Positions 1 through 10,609 of a stretch of DNA of 64,000 nucleotides are shown here, one piece after another (the stretch's first letter is position 1; each line of letters starts with the position of its first letter). Source of the DNA: Leptospira biflexa (GTDB lineage Bacteria > Spirochaetota > Leptospiria > Turneriellales > DYLW01); assembly GCA_020720785.1 (NCBI GenBank), contig DYOA01000010.1, positions 8,162 through 72,161 on the forward strand, read 5' to 3'. Below the pieces are notes generated by a model, which was not told the origin of the DNA, did not search any database, and saw only the letters and a program-made list of their open reading frames with translations. A program made the position numbers and the translations under genes.

Positions 1-2
1 GG

Positions 3-128
3 ATACACCAGAACAACATTCTCAGAAAAGTTGAATTTGAGAATGAAAATAAAAAGGTTCCATCGGTTTATCGTGGCTTCCTGAACCCAATCATTGTCTG
101 GAGAGCGATAAAAGCATTATTAAGATAA
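3..128 (+). CDS. 3' end of an upstream CDS (partial, unknown product)
   Basis: Open frame from the window edge, ...NNILRKVEFENENKKVPSVYRGFLNPIIVWRAIKALLR*, ending just before the next gene. Confidence 0.35.
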   Translation: MHQNNILRKVEFENENKKVPSVYRGFLNPIIVWRAIKALLR

Positions 129-144
129 AAATAACGGAGATAAT

Positions 145-2232
145 ATGAAAAAAATAATCATTCTGGCCTTGGGCGTTTTTGCATGGAACTCTCTTTTTTC
201 CAGTGAAACAATACGCCTTCCGAAAAACCTCCAGAGCATGGCTGTGGGAAAAAATATTGAGGTGTATAAGGATGCGGATAATAAATACTCCATCCAGGAT
301 GTTGTATCCGCAACCTTCCCCGGTAAATGGGAAAAAAGCAATGCCGATGTGCCCAATTATGGATTCTCTGATGCTACGTACTGGGTAAAATTCCGCATCG
401 ATGACCGGGAGGCGGGGGAAGATTATTTTCTGGAGTATGGATATCCCCCCATCGACCAAATTGATTTTTACGGTTTGGATGCGAACAATCAAATCCTTTT
501 CCATAAAAAAGGCGGAGACAGTGTGGATTACTCCAAACGGGATATTATTTACCGGAATATCCTCTTTGATATGCAGAATTCGGATAACAGAATCACCCAG
601 TATGTTATGAAAATAAAATCGACCAGTTCCATTAATATTGATCTGGTGTTGTGGAAGTATAAATATCTTTTGGAAAAAATAGATACCGAACAGGGATTCC
701 TGCATCTTTACTTTGGGATTATGGTGGCATTGATTTTATACACCTTTTTTCTTTTTATTTCCGTCAAGGATATCAATTATCTGAATTATATAATCTTTCT
801 GGTCGCATCATTTTTTCTGGATTACACTCTTTTGGGGAATGCGTACCGCATCTTTGATGGGGAGACACTTTTCACCGTGAATAATAATATCCCTCTGTTT
901 TTGAATTTAACCAATATAACCGCTCTGGTGTTCTCCCGCAGGTTTCTGAACTCCAGAAATATTTTCCATAAAACAGATAAGTTTTTAATTGGCATTGGAA
1001 TGGTGATTGTGATACTTATGGTTTATTCCATTTTTGGATCCTACCATAAAGCCATCTCTTTGTCCATGCCAATTTCTTTTCTGGAGTATATCATCCTGGG
1101 GATTGTGGGCGTGATTGCATTTTCCAGAGGCTATAAAGCCGCCAAATTTTATATGATAGCGTTTGGGATTCTGATAGCGTTTTCCATGGTCATAGTTTTA
1201 AAAACGGTGGGAATTTTTCCCATTAATTTTTTCACTACCTATGCAATGTACATTGGGCGGGCAGCCAATATGATTCTTTTATCGCTGGCTCTCGCGGACA
1301 GAATCAATATTTTAAAACAGGAAAAAGAAACCGCACTCCGGGAAAAACTGGCGGAATCAGAAAAGGTTGCCAGAATGAGCCGGGCATTTCAGCGTTTTGT
1401 GCCTCTGAAATTCCTGGATCTTCTGGGTAAGGAAGATGTGACCCAGATTGGCCTGGGGGATAATATCTCCAAAGAAATGACCATATCTTTTTCTGATATC
1501 CGCTCCTTTACCACAATGTCAGAAAAAATGAGCCCGGAAGAGAATTTTCAGTTCATTAATGAATTTCTGAAAAAAATGCAGCCGGTGATCCATTCCAATA
1601 ACGGTTTCATAGATAAATATCTGGGAGATGCCATCATGGCACTGTTTGACCGGAATGCGGAAGATGCCCTGAACGCGGCCTTGATGCAACATTCCGCCCT
1701 CGCCATCTATAATCAGGAACGGGAAAATATGGGCAAAGAACCCATACGGATTGGTATTGGGATCAACACCGGTCCCCTGATGCTGGGAACCATCGGGGCA
1801 GATGAACGGATGGATGGAACGGTCATTTCTGACGCAGTGAATCTTGCATCCCGTCTGGAAGGAATGAATAAAAAATACATGACATCCATTTTGATCAGCA
1901 ATAATACCTATGACCGAATTCAGGAAAAAGAAAAATATCATATCCGGAAAATTGACTATGCCAGAGTCCGGGGGAAAGAAATCCCCATAACCATTTATGA
2001 AGTTCTGGATGTAATGTCCAGCCGTACCGATGTGTTGAAACAGGAAGCATCGAAAATATTTGCTGAAGCATTAACCCTTTTTGGTAAGCGACAAATGCAG
2101 GAAGCTATGGACATCTTCCGGGAAATATTTTCCAAAAATCCAGAGGACAAAGTGGCGGAACTGTACATAGAACGTTGTATGCATTATATAAAAAACAGCG
2201 GGGAAGGCGATCTATTGATGCTCCTGCCGTAA
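145..2232 (+). CDS. Membrane adenylate/guanylate cyclase: 7TMR-DISM-like ectodomain, TM region and class III cyclase domain
   Basis: Signal peptide, several TM helices, cyclase motifs MTISFSDIRSFTTMSE, GFIDKYLGDAIMALF, IGIGINTGPLMLGTIG; SD-like ggag before ATG. Confidence 0.9.
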   Translation: MKKIIILALGVFAWNSLFSSETIRLPKNLQSMAVGKNIEVYKDADNKYSIQDVVSATFPGKWEKSNADVPNYGFSDATYWVKFRIDDREAGEDYFLEYGYPPIDQIDFYGLDANNQILFHKKGGDSVDYSKRDIIYRNILFDMQNSDNRITQYVMKIKSTSSINIDLVLWKYKYLLEKIDTEQGFLHLYFGIMVALILYTFFLFISVKDINYLNYIIFLVASFFLDYTLLGNAYRIFDGETLFTVNNNIPLFLNLTNITALVFSRRFLNSRNIFHKTDKFLIGIGMVIVILMVYSIFGSYHKAISLSMPISFLEYIILGIVGVIAFSRGYKAAKFYMIAFGILIAFSMVIVLKTVGIFPINFFTTYAMYIGRAANMILLSLALADRINILKQEKETALREKLAESEKVARMSRAFQRFVPLKFLDLLGKEDVTQIGLGDNISKEMTISFSDIRSFTTMSEKMSPEENFQFINEFLKKMQPVIHSNNGFIDKYLGDAIMALFDRNAEDALNAALMQHSALAIYNQERENMGKEPIRIGIGINTGPLMLGTIGADERMDGTVISDAVNLASRLEGMNKKYMTSILISNNTYDRIQEKEKYHIRKIDYARVRGKEIPITIYEVLDVMSSRTDVLKQEASKIFAEALTLFGKRQMQEAMDIFREIFSKNPEDKVAELYIERCMHYIKNSGEGDLLMLLP

Positions 2233-2322
2233 AGATAACTGGAGGGGACCGTATGCGGTCATAGATCCATGAAGGATGCGAGGCCGGTTCGCCTCTCCGC
2301 GACCATCCGACGGTCTGGGTGG

Positions 2323-2928
2323 TTATGGTTCCCCTTGGGATAGCAAAAAAATTCCCAGGTTTGCTCTCCAGTTGGGGAAGAAATGGATTCTTTTTTTCTT
2401 CTGCACATAGCAGGATTTTTCAATTTTAATTCCGGAGTCATGACAGAAATCCATGAAATCCTGAATGGTAAAAAAATGCAGGTTGGGGCTTTCATACCAG
2501 GGATAGGGGAGGGATGGAGTTACCGGGGTTTTTCCGTTGAAGAAAAGCTGCAAACGGTTTCTGAAGTAACCAAAGTTGGGAAATCCAATGATCACTTTTT
2601 TCCCCACTCGGAGGGTTTCCATGAGTACTTCCCGGAGTTTCTTTACCTGCTCCAGACTCTGGTTCATAATAACAATATCAAAGCTTTTATCTGAATAATC
2701 CGCCAGCCCGGAATCGAGGTCCCCATAAAAAACACTCAGGCCTTTTTCCACGCATTGGTAAACCGCGTCTTCATCAATGTCAATGCCTTGTCCCCGGATT
2801 TTTTTCTGGTCTTTCAAAAGTTTCAATAGCGTACAGTCTCCACAGCCCAAGTCCAGAACATGGGCACTCTGGGGGATAAAGCTCAGGATCATCCGGTGGT
2901 CAATGGAAATTTCTTCATTTGGTTTCAT
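2323..2928 (-). CDS. metW: Methionine biosynthesis protein MetW (SAM-dependent methyltransferase fold)
   Basis: [67 protein letters not shown]; start set at MKPNEE, overlapping the metX stop by 14 nt. Confidence 0.92.
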   Translation of the reverse strand: MKPNEEISIDHRMILSFIPQSAHVLDLGCGDCTLLKLLKDQKKIRGQGIDIDEDAVYQCVEKGLSVFYGDLDSGLADYSDKSFDIVIMNQSLEQVKKLREVLMETLRVGKKVIIGFPNFGYFRNRLQLFFNGKTPVTPSLPYPWYESPNLHFFTIQDFMDFCHDSGIKIEKSCYVQKKKRIHFFPNWRANLGIFLLSQGEP

Positions 2929-4060
2929 GATAGCCCCCTTCGCTTTCCTCCAGATACACGGAATCCAGAAAATGCCGGATGAGATGGGACTGGCGTTCCG
3001 TTTCCAGCAGAAATGCGTCGTGTCCATACGTGGAATCAATTTCACAGTAAGTGGTTTCCATTCCCGCCATTTTACAGGAGCGGACAATTTCCATCTGCTG
3101 GTACGGCGGATACAGCCAGTCAGAACGGAAGGCAATGACCATCACTTTATAGGAAAATCCCCGCAGAATTTCATGCAGCGGTTGCCCACGGGACGCATCG
3201 TACAGATCCATCGCTTTGGTTAGATACAGAAAAGAATTCGCATCAAACCGGTTCACAAAGCTGTCTCCCTTATACTGGAGATATCCTTCCACATCAAAAT
3301 TTGCACGGAAGGGGTCTTCCCCGGTGATCATCCGGTTTGCCTTCCGCCCGAATTTTTTCTGCATGGAGACATCGCTCATGTACGTGATGTGTCCCACCAT
3401 CCTGGCCACGGAAAGACCTCTTGCCGGTTTTTCCTTCCCGTAATAGTCCCCCATGTTCCAGTTCAGATCATTCATTACGGACTGGCGTGCCACTTCATTG
3501 AACGCGATCTGCTGTGGACTATGGCGGATGGTGGTGGAAATGGGGATTGCCGAGCGGATCATATCCGGATAGGAAACCATCCACTCCAGAACCTGCATCC
3601 CACCCATGGAACCACCGGCCACGCTCAAAAGTCGTTTTATACCCAGGTGGCTGGTTACCAGTTCTTTCTGCATATTGACCATATCGCCGATGGTGACCAA
3701 TGGAAAGCTGGTTCCGTAGGGACGGCCGGTTTCTGGATTGATGGAAGAAGGTCCGGTGGACCCGGCACAGCTCCCCAGAACATTACTGACAATAATAAAA
3801 TATTTATCTGTATCAAATCCCTTCCCCAGACCAATCATGGCGTCCCACCAGCCGGGGTTTTTATCGCCTTCCCGGTAACCGGCAGCATGGGCATCTCCGG
3901 TGAAGGCGTGTGCAATCAGAATCGCATTGTCTTTTTTTTGATTAAGAGTTCCATAGGTTTCGTATGCAATGGTGACGGGACCCAGTCTCCCCCCGCTTTC
4001 CAGAATACGGAAATAAGGGGGGTTGGCGAATTGATAATATTGGGTTTGCGTATATTCCAT
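2915..4060 (-). CDS. metX: Homoserine O-acetyltransferase
   Basis: Alpha/beta hydrolase with [12 protein letters not shown] nucleophile elbow and YGHDAFLLE; adjacent to metW. Confidence 0.95.
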   Translation of the reverse strand: MEYTQTQYYQFANPPYFRILESGGRLGPVTIAYETYGTLNQKKDNAILIAHAFTGDAHAAGYREGDKNPGWWDAMIGLGKGFDTDKYFIIVSNVLGSCAGSTGPSSINPETGRPYGTSFPLVTIGDMVNMQKELVTSHLGIKRLLSVAGGSMGGMQVLEWMVSYPDMIRSAIPISTTIRHSPQQIAFNEVARQSVMNDLNWNMGDYYGKEKPARGLSVARMVGHITYMSDVSMQKKFGRKANRMITGEDPFRANFDVEGYLQYKGDSFVNRFDANSFLYLTKAMDLYDASRGQPLHEILRGFSYKVMVIAFRSDWLYPPYQQMEIVRSCKMAGMETTYCEIDSTYGHDAFLLETERQSHLIRHFLDSVYLEESEGGYHETK

Positions 4061-4063
4061 CTC

Positions 4064-6814
4064 TTACGGTATTAATCTCTCCGCGAACAGATTTATTTTT
4101 TCCTTCATTTTTTCAAGCCCATTATCCGGGGTCAGGGGTCCACTGGCCTGGAGAAACTCCGGCCTCCCTCCGCCACCGCCGGGAATGCCCAGTTCTCCGG
4201 AAAGGGTCTTAAATGAAGAGGATATATTAATACCCGTTTCTTCCGCCATTTTACGGGAGGATGCCGCCACAAGGGACCACTTATCTGCGGAGCTGGAAAA
4301 AAGAATGAAAACCAGATTTTTTTCCTTATCCCGAAGAACATCTGCTGCGGATTTGAGAAAATCCATAGACTGGTCTTCCATATAATAAACGAGAGTTTTT
4401 TTATCTTTCTGTCTGAAATTCAGGATAGCGTCCACAAATCCGGAGTCTAACTTTCCTGTTTCCCGGCTTTTCTTTTTTGCATTCTTCTTAATGGAAGATT
4501 CCAGATTTTTGTATTCCTCATCCAGCTCTTTCAGGGAAATCCAGACACGCACCAGATCCGGAGACAGGGTGGAATTTTTTTTGAGGTTTTCCAATCTGTC
4601 CTTGATTTGGGCCAGTGTATTCCGGTGGGATTGGTCCGTTTCCTTCACCATATCCGGGGAAGCTAAAAGAAGCGAAACAGTTTCCAGAAGAGAGTCCAGT
4701 TTATTGTTTACTACAAAAGCGGCCTCTTTATGCACCCTGGCTTCAATCCGGCGGTTTCCTGCCCCGGGGGACGATTCCTTCTGGATGAGAAAAGTGCCAA
4801 TGTCTCCGGTGGAAGAAACGTGGGTTCCTCCGCAGAATTCCACGGAAGCTTTTTCCATATCCGATCCCATGTGGATTACCCGGACAATGTCTCCGTATTT
4901 TTCACCAAAGGTCATTAAAGCTCCGGTATTCTTGGCCTCTTCAATGGGAAGAACCCGGGTGGTCACTGGATGGGATTTCCGAATATTTTCATTCACATCC
5001 ATTTCAATCTGGCGTATCTGTTCTACAGACAATCCGGATGGATGGGTAAAATCAAACCGCAGATACGATGGATCCACCATGGAACCACTCTGGCGGACAT
5101 GGTCTCCCAGGGTTTTCCGCAGGGCGGCGTTCAGAAGGTGGGTGGCACTGTGGTTTTTCCGCAGCATGGATCTTTTTTCCGTGTCAATCTCCAGCTCCGC
5201 CACATCTCCCACAGTGAGTTTCCCTTCCACTTTGGATACCACATGGACATGATAATGTCCCATTTTCTGAGTATCCAGAACTTGGGCATATCCATCGGCG
5301 GTTTTAAAAAAACCGGAGTCTCCCACCTGTCCCCCGCTTTCCGCATAGAAGGGGGTATTTTCAAAAATAACATAAAGATTTCCCTGCATCTCCGGTTCCA
5401 ATATGGATTCCAGTTTTTGCGTGGATGTGTACAGAGCCAAAATCCGGGAGGCGTCCTTTTCTTTCTCATATCCGGTGAACACGGTGGCGGGAATCCGGGG
5501 ATCCAACGGGATAGCGGCGGATGCTCCCTTCCAGGCAGCCCGACCCCGTTCTTTTTGCTTCTGCATTTCCTCCCGGAATTCATCCATCCGGGCCACAAGA
5601 CCCCGGTTGCCTGCCATCTCCAGAGTCATTTCCGGTGGAAAACCGAATGTATCATACAGCATAAAAATATCTTTTCCGGGGACGGGAGTTTTTTTCTCTG
5701 TGGCCTCCTGTAATACCGCTTCCAGACGTTCGGACCCGGAATCCAGTGTCTGGAGAAATCGTTTCTCTTCGCTCTGGATAAACTGCACGGTGGTCTGCTG
5801 GTTCAGGGACAGTTCCGGATAAAACTCCGAATACAAACGGGTAACAGAAGGCACCAGATGATGCAGCATGGGTTCCCGCTGCCCCATCTTCTTTCCGAAC
5901 AGCAGAGCCCGTCTCAGAATTCTCCTGAGAATGTATCCACGGGATTCATTGCCGGGAAAAATTCCATCGGCCATGGCAAAGGAAAGGGTCCGCACATGGT
6001 CCGTGATCACCCGGATGGGCGTGATCCATTGATCCTGATATTCTTTCTGGTATGCACGGGCAACATCATCCCGTAAATTTTTCAGTTCATCCGTATCATA
6101 AACGGAATCCACATTCTGGAGCAGAGACGCTATTCTTTCCAGCCCGGCCCCGGTGTCAATTCCGGTCTGGGCCAAAGGAATGAATTTTTTATGTTCATTT
6201 TTAAAAAACTGATTAAACACCAGATTCCAGTATTCCAGAAACCGTTCGCAGTCATCCCCCACTTTACAGTCCTTCCCAAACTGTTCTCCTCTGTCCAGAT
6301 ACAGCTCGCTGGATGGTCCGCAGGCTCCGGTTTCCCCGGCGGGTCCCCAGAAATTATCTTTATCGCCCAGACGCACAATATGGGAAGGATGTACCCCAAT
6401 ATGGTCCTTCCATATCTGGAATGCCTCGTCATCGGAATCATGGACAGATACGTGAATTCTGTCTTTTTCAAATTTCAAATGCTGGGTGGAATATTCCCAG
6501 GCAAATTCAATGGCTTCTTTCTTAAAATAATCCCCAAAGCTGAAATTTCCCAGCATCTCAAAAAAGGATAAATGTCTTTTGGTTTTTCCAGTTTCTTCCA
6601 GATCTGTGGTACGAATACATTTTTGTATGGAGGATAGTCTTTTTGAGGGGGGAGTGGCTACTCCGGAAAAAAATTCCTTGAACGGAACCATTCCGGCTGT
6701 GGTAAAAAGCAGGGTTGGGTCATTGGCTGGAACCAGAGACGCACTGCCCATGTGGAGATGAGATTTTTCCCCAAAATATGAGATAAAAGTTTTACGAATT
6801 TCCCGAATCTTCAT
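4064..6814 (-). CDS. alaS: Alanyl-tRNA synthetase
   Basis: MKIREIRKTFISYFGEKSHLHMGSASLVPANDPTLLFTTAGMVPFK; editing-domain HSATHLLNAALR and CGGTHVSSTGDIG; start trimmed from ORF 6910 to 6814. Confidence 0.97.
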   Translation of the reverse strand: MKIREIRKTFISYFGEKSHLHMGSASLVPANDPTLLFTTAGMVPFKEFFSGVATPPSKRLSSIQKCIRTTDLEETGKTKRHLSFFEMLGNFSFGDYFKKEAIEFAWEYSTQHLKFEKDRIHVSVHDSDDEAFQIWKDHIGVHPSHIVRLGDKDNFWGPAGETGACGPSSELYLDRGEQFGKDCKVGDDCERFLEYWNLVFNQFFKNEHKKFIPLAQTGIDTGAGLERIASLLQNVDSVYDTDELKNLRDDVARAYQKEYQDQWITPIRVITDHVRTLSFAMADGIFPGNESRGYILRRILRRALLFGKKMGQREPMLHHLVPSVTRLYSEFYPELSLNQQTTVQFIQSEEKRFLQTLDSGSERLEAVLQEATEKKTPVPGKDIFMLYDTFGFPPEMTLEMAGNRGLVARMDEFREEMQKQKERGRAAWKGASAAIPLDPRIPATVFTGYEKEKDASRILALYTSTQKLESILEPEMQGNLYVIFENTPFYAESGGQVGDSGFFKTADGYAQVLDTQKMGHYHVHVVSKVEGKLTVGDVAELEIDTEKRSMLRKNHSATHLLNAALRKTLGDHVRQSGSMVDPSYLRFDFTHPSGLSVEQIRQIEMDVNENIRKSHPVTTRVLPIEEAKNTGALMTFGEKYGDIVRVIHMGSDMEKASVEFCGGTHVSSTGDIGTFLIQKESSPGAGNRRIEARVHKEAAFVVNNKLDSLLETVSLLLASPDMVKETDQSHRNTLAQIKDRLENLKKNSTLSPDLVRVWISLKELDEEYKNLESSIKKNAKKKSRETGKLDSGFVDAILNFRQKDKKTLVYYMEDQSMDFLKSAADVLRDKEKNLVFILFSSSADKWSLVAASSRKMAEETGINISSSFKTLSGELGIPGGGGGRPEFLQASGPLTPDNGLEKMKEKINLFAERLIP

Positions 6815-6925
6815 TCTTGGAAATATGGAGCAGGAAACGTGCTGGCAAGTTTTTTTCTGGTTTGGAATGGATAAAATAAAAAATAAATATACTTTACAAA
6901 ATAAAGGCATAATACACCGGATTCT

Positions 6926-7735
6926 ATGAAATCCATCCTTCTGAAGTCCATCGTGACGGGCATCCTAACCAGCGTCTTTTTTTTCTCCTGTGACACCCAG
7001 GCGGGGAAATGGCTGGAGGAATACCGGAAAAAACAGATTGTGAAACGATATGGGGAGAAAGCGGTATCCAGGGAACAGATTGAAGACTGGCAAAAAGAAG
7101 TGATGGAATACCGGGCAAAGGTGGAAGAAAAAATTGAGGCCGGCCAGAAAGCCGGAAAATTATACCGCCTCATTGGCGAATCCTTTGCGAAAATTGAATC
7201 CTATCAGCTCTGTGCGGAAAATCTGGAAAATGCCGTGGCCTATGGCTACCATTCCGCAGAAGTTTTTTACTGGTTGGGCGTCTGCTATGGTAATCTTGCT
7301 AAAACCCATGCCTGGGATTATGAAACCACCCTCAAAGCGGAAAAAAGTTTTCTGAAATCCCTTGCCCTGCCGGATAAACGCAAAGGGGTTTATACCAAAT
7401 CCAAATTCCAGCTTGCCTTGGTGTATTTCCATGGTTTTGGCAGTAATAGTCCATACCGGGTGAATGCGGATTTTATACAGCCCTCCCAGATGGAATTCCG
7501 CATACAGGCTGTACGCCTCATGACAGAGTATCAGAATGATGATCCGGGGGATATAAAAAGTTATTTCGCTCTGGCCGGTATGCACAAAACCATGGGCAAC
7601 AATCCCCTGGCTGCGGCGGAAATGGATTCATTGATGCGGTATCTGGAAAAGAAATATCCCAAGCATTACCAAAAAATTCCGGAATACCAGAAAGCAAAGC
7701 AAAATTACTCCCTTCTGGTGGGTATTAAACAGTAA
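6926..7735 (+). CDS. TPR-like lipoprotein
   Basis: Signal peptide with lipobox-like VFFFSC; helical TPR-like repeats. Confidence 0.7.
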   Translation: MKSILLKSIVTGILTSVFFFSCDTQAGKWLEEYRKKQIVKRYGEKAVSREQIEDWQKEVMEYRAKVEEKIEAGQKAGKLYRLIGESFAKIESYQLCAENLENAVAYGYHSAEVFYWLGVCYGNLAKTHAWDYETTLKAEKSFLKSLALPDKRKGVYTKSKFQLALVYFHGFGSNSPYRVNADFIQPSQMEFRIQAVRLMTEYQNDDPGDIKSYFALAGMHKTMGNNPLAAAEMDSLMRYLEKKYPKHYQKIPEYQKAKQNYSLLVGIKQ

Positions 7736-8746
7736 ATGGAAACCGCTCCCCTTTTTCCGCCGGAGGATACGTTTTCTGAAGTCCGGTCTTTTGAAAATAA
7801 CCGGGAAAACCTGGAATCCGCCGTTGCTCTCCAGATAAACAATAAATATATAAAAGAATCTTTTCTATACCCGGATAATTCTTTATCCCTTCCCGGATAC
7901 GCAGCCATGGTACTGGGGGAAAATTTCCAATCATCCATGAACCAGGCCGGGGCCATCCTTTCCCGTGCGGAAGAATCCGGAAACCGTTATATCCCTTTTT
8001 TTTCCGGGGAATATCCGTTTCTGCTCCGGCAAATCCAAAAATTCCCTCCCGGTCTGTTTGCCCGTGGGAAATTTGAGCTCCTGCAGAATCCCCGCAAAAT
8101 TGCCATAGTGGGGACCCGCCATCCTTCCGCATTGTCTGTTGCTTTCACAGAATTTCTTTCCCACTATCTGGCATCCAATGGCGTGACCATTGTCTCCGGT
8201 TTTGCCATGGGGATTGACGTGAGTGCTCACCGCTCTTCCCTCAAAGAGAGAGGAGGTACCATTGCGGTTCTGGCTCACGGCACGGATTATGTGTATCCAT
8301 CGGCCAATTTTGATCTTTACCGGAGACTGGATGCGGAGGATTCCCGGATGCTTTTCCTGAGTGAATACCCGCCGGGAACAAAACCGCTCCGGTTTCATTT
8401 TCCATTGAGAAACAGGATCATAGCGGGACTTTCTCCGGCCACCCTTTTCATGGAAGGCGGGGTGAAAAGTGGTGCAGGAATCACCGTCCGCTACGCCGCA
8501 TCGGAAGGCCGGGATGTGGGGGTGTTTGACCATGCTCTCCTGAAAAATAATGAAGGCGGAAGATCTTTTCTGGAAGAAGGAGCCATCCCCGTTGCACCGT
8601 ATCTGGATATGGATATACTGAAAGAGAGTGCCGCAAATCTTAAAAAAATTCTGGAAAATGATATAGTATTTGCCGGAGAAAACCGATGGATTTCCATCCG
8701 GGAAAATGAAAACACAAAAAATTTTATTCCCAGCTTTCTGGGTTGA
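7736..8746 (+). CDS. dprA: DNA processing protein DprA
   Basis: KIAIVGTRHPS, VSGFAMGIDVSAHRSSL, AVLAHGTDYVYP, FPLRNRIIAGLS; ATG directly follows the preceding stop codon. Confidence 0.92.
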   Translation: METAPLFPPEDTFSEVRSFENNRENLESAVALQINNKYIKESFLYPDNSLSLPGYAAMVLGENFQSSMNQAGAILSRAEESGNRYIPFFSGEYPFLLRQIQKFPPGLFARGKFELLQNPRKIAIVGTRHPSALSVAFTEFLSHYLASNGVTIVSGFAMGIDVSAHRSSLKERGGTIAVLAHGTDYVYPSANFDLYRRLDAEDSRMLFLSEYPPGTKPLRFHFPLRNRIIAGLSPATLFMEGGVKSGAGITVRYAASEGRDVGVFDHALLKNNEGGRSFLEEGAIPVAPYLDMDILKESAANLKKILENDIVFAGENRWISIRENENTKNFIPSFLG

Positions 8747-9467
8747 TCATTCTCAGGATTTCCGGGATTTTTGTCTCCCGCTTCACCGTGAAACGCCCGC
8801 AGATTCTGTTCGTAATTTTTTGCCGATGGAGAATACCAGCGGCCAATTGGAATTCATACCCAGCTTGGAATACGGACTCTTTCATGGGTGCCTCATAATG
8901 GCCATACGGCCACGCAAATGTGTTTATTTTTCTTCCCGTGTTGTATTCCAGCTTTTTCCGGGACAAAAACAGCTCCCGGTAATAACGGGCCGGGTCTTCC
9001 CGTAAAGCCACCACCAAATCCCCATGACTCAGGGAATGACTGCCAATTTCATATTTGAGCGGGAGCTTGCTTAGCCTTACGTAAAAGGTCGATTTTTCCG
9101 CATAACGATCCGTGTATATGAAAAAGGTAGCCCCACTCCGGTGGCGATCCAGAATGGGAATAACAGAATTCAATACCGATGGGTGGCCATCGTCAAAGGT
9201 GAAAACCACCGCTTTGTTTCTTCTGGCATTCCGGGTGAGCACAAAGGAATAATAATCCATAAATGAAATAATTTCCCGGTTATTTTCTTTGATGGTGACC
9301 ACAATTTTTTCAAAATATTCCGGAGTGAGTCCATAGTGACCAGAATTTGGTTTGACATCATGAAAATTCAGAATGACCGGGCAAGGCTCACCGGCATCAC
9401 CATAAGCGGAGGGAGAAAAGAAAATCCACCCTGACAGAAGAAAGATCAAACCCGGCCTTGTTCTCAC
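8724..9467 (-). CDS. Secreted polysaccharide deacetylase (NodB-like)
   Basis: NFHDVKPN, AVVFTFDDGHPS, EIGSHSLSHGDL, FAWPYGHY; GTG start at 9467 gives a signal peptide (VRTRPGLIFLLSGWIFFSPSAYG). Confidence 0.85.
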   Translation of the reverse strand: MRTRPGLIFLLSGWIFFSPSAYGDAGEPCPVILNFHDVKPNSGHYGLTPEYFEKIVVTIKENNREIISFMDYYSFVLTRNARRNKAVVFTFDDGHPSVLNSVIPILDRHRSGATFFIYTDRYAEKSTFYVRLSKLPLKYEIGSHSLSHGDLVVALREDPARYYRELFLSRKKLEYNTGRKINTFAWPYGHYEAPMKESVFQAGYEFQLAAGILHRQKITNRICGRFTVKRETKIPEILRMINPESWE

Positions 9468-9508
9468 GATGCCACAGCTTATTTTATGGTTGATAAATAA
9501 ACATTTTT

Positions 9509-9790
9509 TTGAAATGGGGACTCGTGAGGACCATCTACATCCGTAAACTCCATTATGAAGAGGCAAAGCAGAAATTCCTGACAGAGCTGGATAGTGCTTT
9601 TTTTTCCGGAGAGCCGGAAGTGGAAGTGATCCACGGAGTGGGGACATACACGCTCCGTAATATGGTTTTGGAACAGGTAAAGAAAATAAGCTATGTGGAA
9701 CTCACCAATAACTGGAACCAGAATCCCGGCAGTTTAAAACTCACGCTCCTGGTTCCGGAAATGTCTCTGCTCAAAAAATACAAGGAATGA
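9509..9790 (+). CDS. Stand-alone Smr-domain protein
   Basis: IYIRKLHYEEAKQKFLTELDSAFFSGEPEVEVIHGVGTYTLRNMV matches the Smr pattern; start uncertain (TTG 9509 or GTG 9524). Confidence 0.75.
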   Translation: MKWGLVRTIYIRKLHYEEAKQKFLTELDSAFFSGEPEVEVIHGVGTYTLRNMVLEQVKKISYVELTNNWNQNPGSLKLTLLVPEMSLLKKYKE

Positions 9791-9817
9791 AGGATATAAC
9801 GGGTTGGATCCCTTTGC

Positions 9818-10411
9818 TTAATTTTGCTCCCGCCAACGGGAGATGTGGTCAAATGCTTTGATGAGGTAGTCCGTTTCCATATTCACTTTGGTTCCGGTCT
9901 TCCAATGCGGGATATTGGTTTTTTTCAGGGTCTCCGGAATAATCTGCACCCGAAATCCGTCTTTTGTGATTTCATGAATTGTGAGACTGATCCCGTCCAT
10001 GGAAATGCTACCCTTGGGAATTACATAAGGGGAGCGGAACGCGATTTCAATATCCCAGTAGTTTTCATGGGATTCAATGGATTTTACATCAGCCATGGCT
10101 TCAATATGCCCCTGGACAATGTGCCCGCCAATCCTGTCATTGAATTTTAGCGGACGTTCCAGATTGACAATGGTTCCTTGGGAAAAAAAATCCATATTGG
10201 TCAGGGAAAGAGTCTCTGGAACGGAAAAAATCTGAAAAGAATTTCCGCGTACTTCCTCCACAGTCTGGCAGGTGCCATTGACCGCAATGCTGTCTCCATT
10301 CTTCAGGTCATCAAAGATAAACGGCTCACTTTCAATGATAAACCTTTTACCACCGGGAAGAACCTGGACAGATTTGACTGTGCCTGTAGTTTCCACTATA
10401 CCGGAAAACAT
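9818..10411 (-). CDS. ribE: Riboflavin synthase alpha chain
   Basis: MFSGIVETTGTVKSV N-terminus; two lumazine-binding repeats, GDSIAVNGTCQTV and GSISMDGISLTI; GGHIVQGHIE. Confidence 0.95.
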   Translation of the reverse strand: MFSGIVETTGTVKSVQVLPGGKRFIIESEPFIFDDLKNGDSIAVNGTCQTVEEVRGNSFQIFSVPETLSLTNMDFFSQGTIVNLERPLKFNDRIGGHIVQGHIEAMADVKSIESHENYWDIEIAFRSPYVIPKGSISMDGISLTIHEITKDGFRVQIIPETLKKTNIPHWKTGTKVNMETDYLIKAFDHISRWREQN

Positions 10412-10412
10412 C

Positions 10413-10483
10413 AGCGGGCGATGGGACTCGAACCCACTCTAAAAGCTTGGAAGGCTTTTGTGCTACCGTTACACCACGCCCGC
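10413..10483 (-). tRNA. tRNA-Gly(UCC)
   Basis: Reverse complement GCGGGCGTGGTGTAACGGTAGCACAAAAGCCTTCCAAGCTTTTAGAGTGGGTTCGAGTCCCATCGCCCGCT: acceptor GCGGGCG/CGCCCGC, anticodon arm AAAGC-CTTCCAA-GCTTT, GGTTCGAGTCC T-arm, U73. Confidence 0.96.
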
Positions 10484-10609
10484 ACTGTGATACAGTCAAA
10501 AATGTATTTACCATGTAAAGAAAATATTTATGTTATCCCCCAGAGAAAAAGCCCGGGAGAGAAAAATTCCCTGGTATTAAAATAAACTCTATAAATATAG
10601 AAACCGGAG

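Noticed and set aside
2233-2322. GC-rich hairpins (e.g. GACCG-TATG-CGGTC, 2247-2260) as a riboswitch or ncRNA next to met genes
   Set aside because: Lies at the 3' ends of convergent genes, not upstream of metX; no SAM-riboswitch core recognised; at best a terminator without a U-tract
3389-4075. 228-aa plus-strand ORF antisense to metX
   Set aside because: Lies wholly opposite a convincing metX; low-complexity translation with no family features; antisense frame artefact
4491-5713. Long plus-strand ORFs (253 and 247 aa) antisense to alaS
   Set aside because: Opposite well-conserved AlaS coding sequence; Ser/Arg- or Phe/His-rich antisense-type composition
9818-10483. FMN riboswitch upstream of ribE
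   Set aside because: The upstream region is occupied by tRNA-Gly; no RFN element seen
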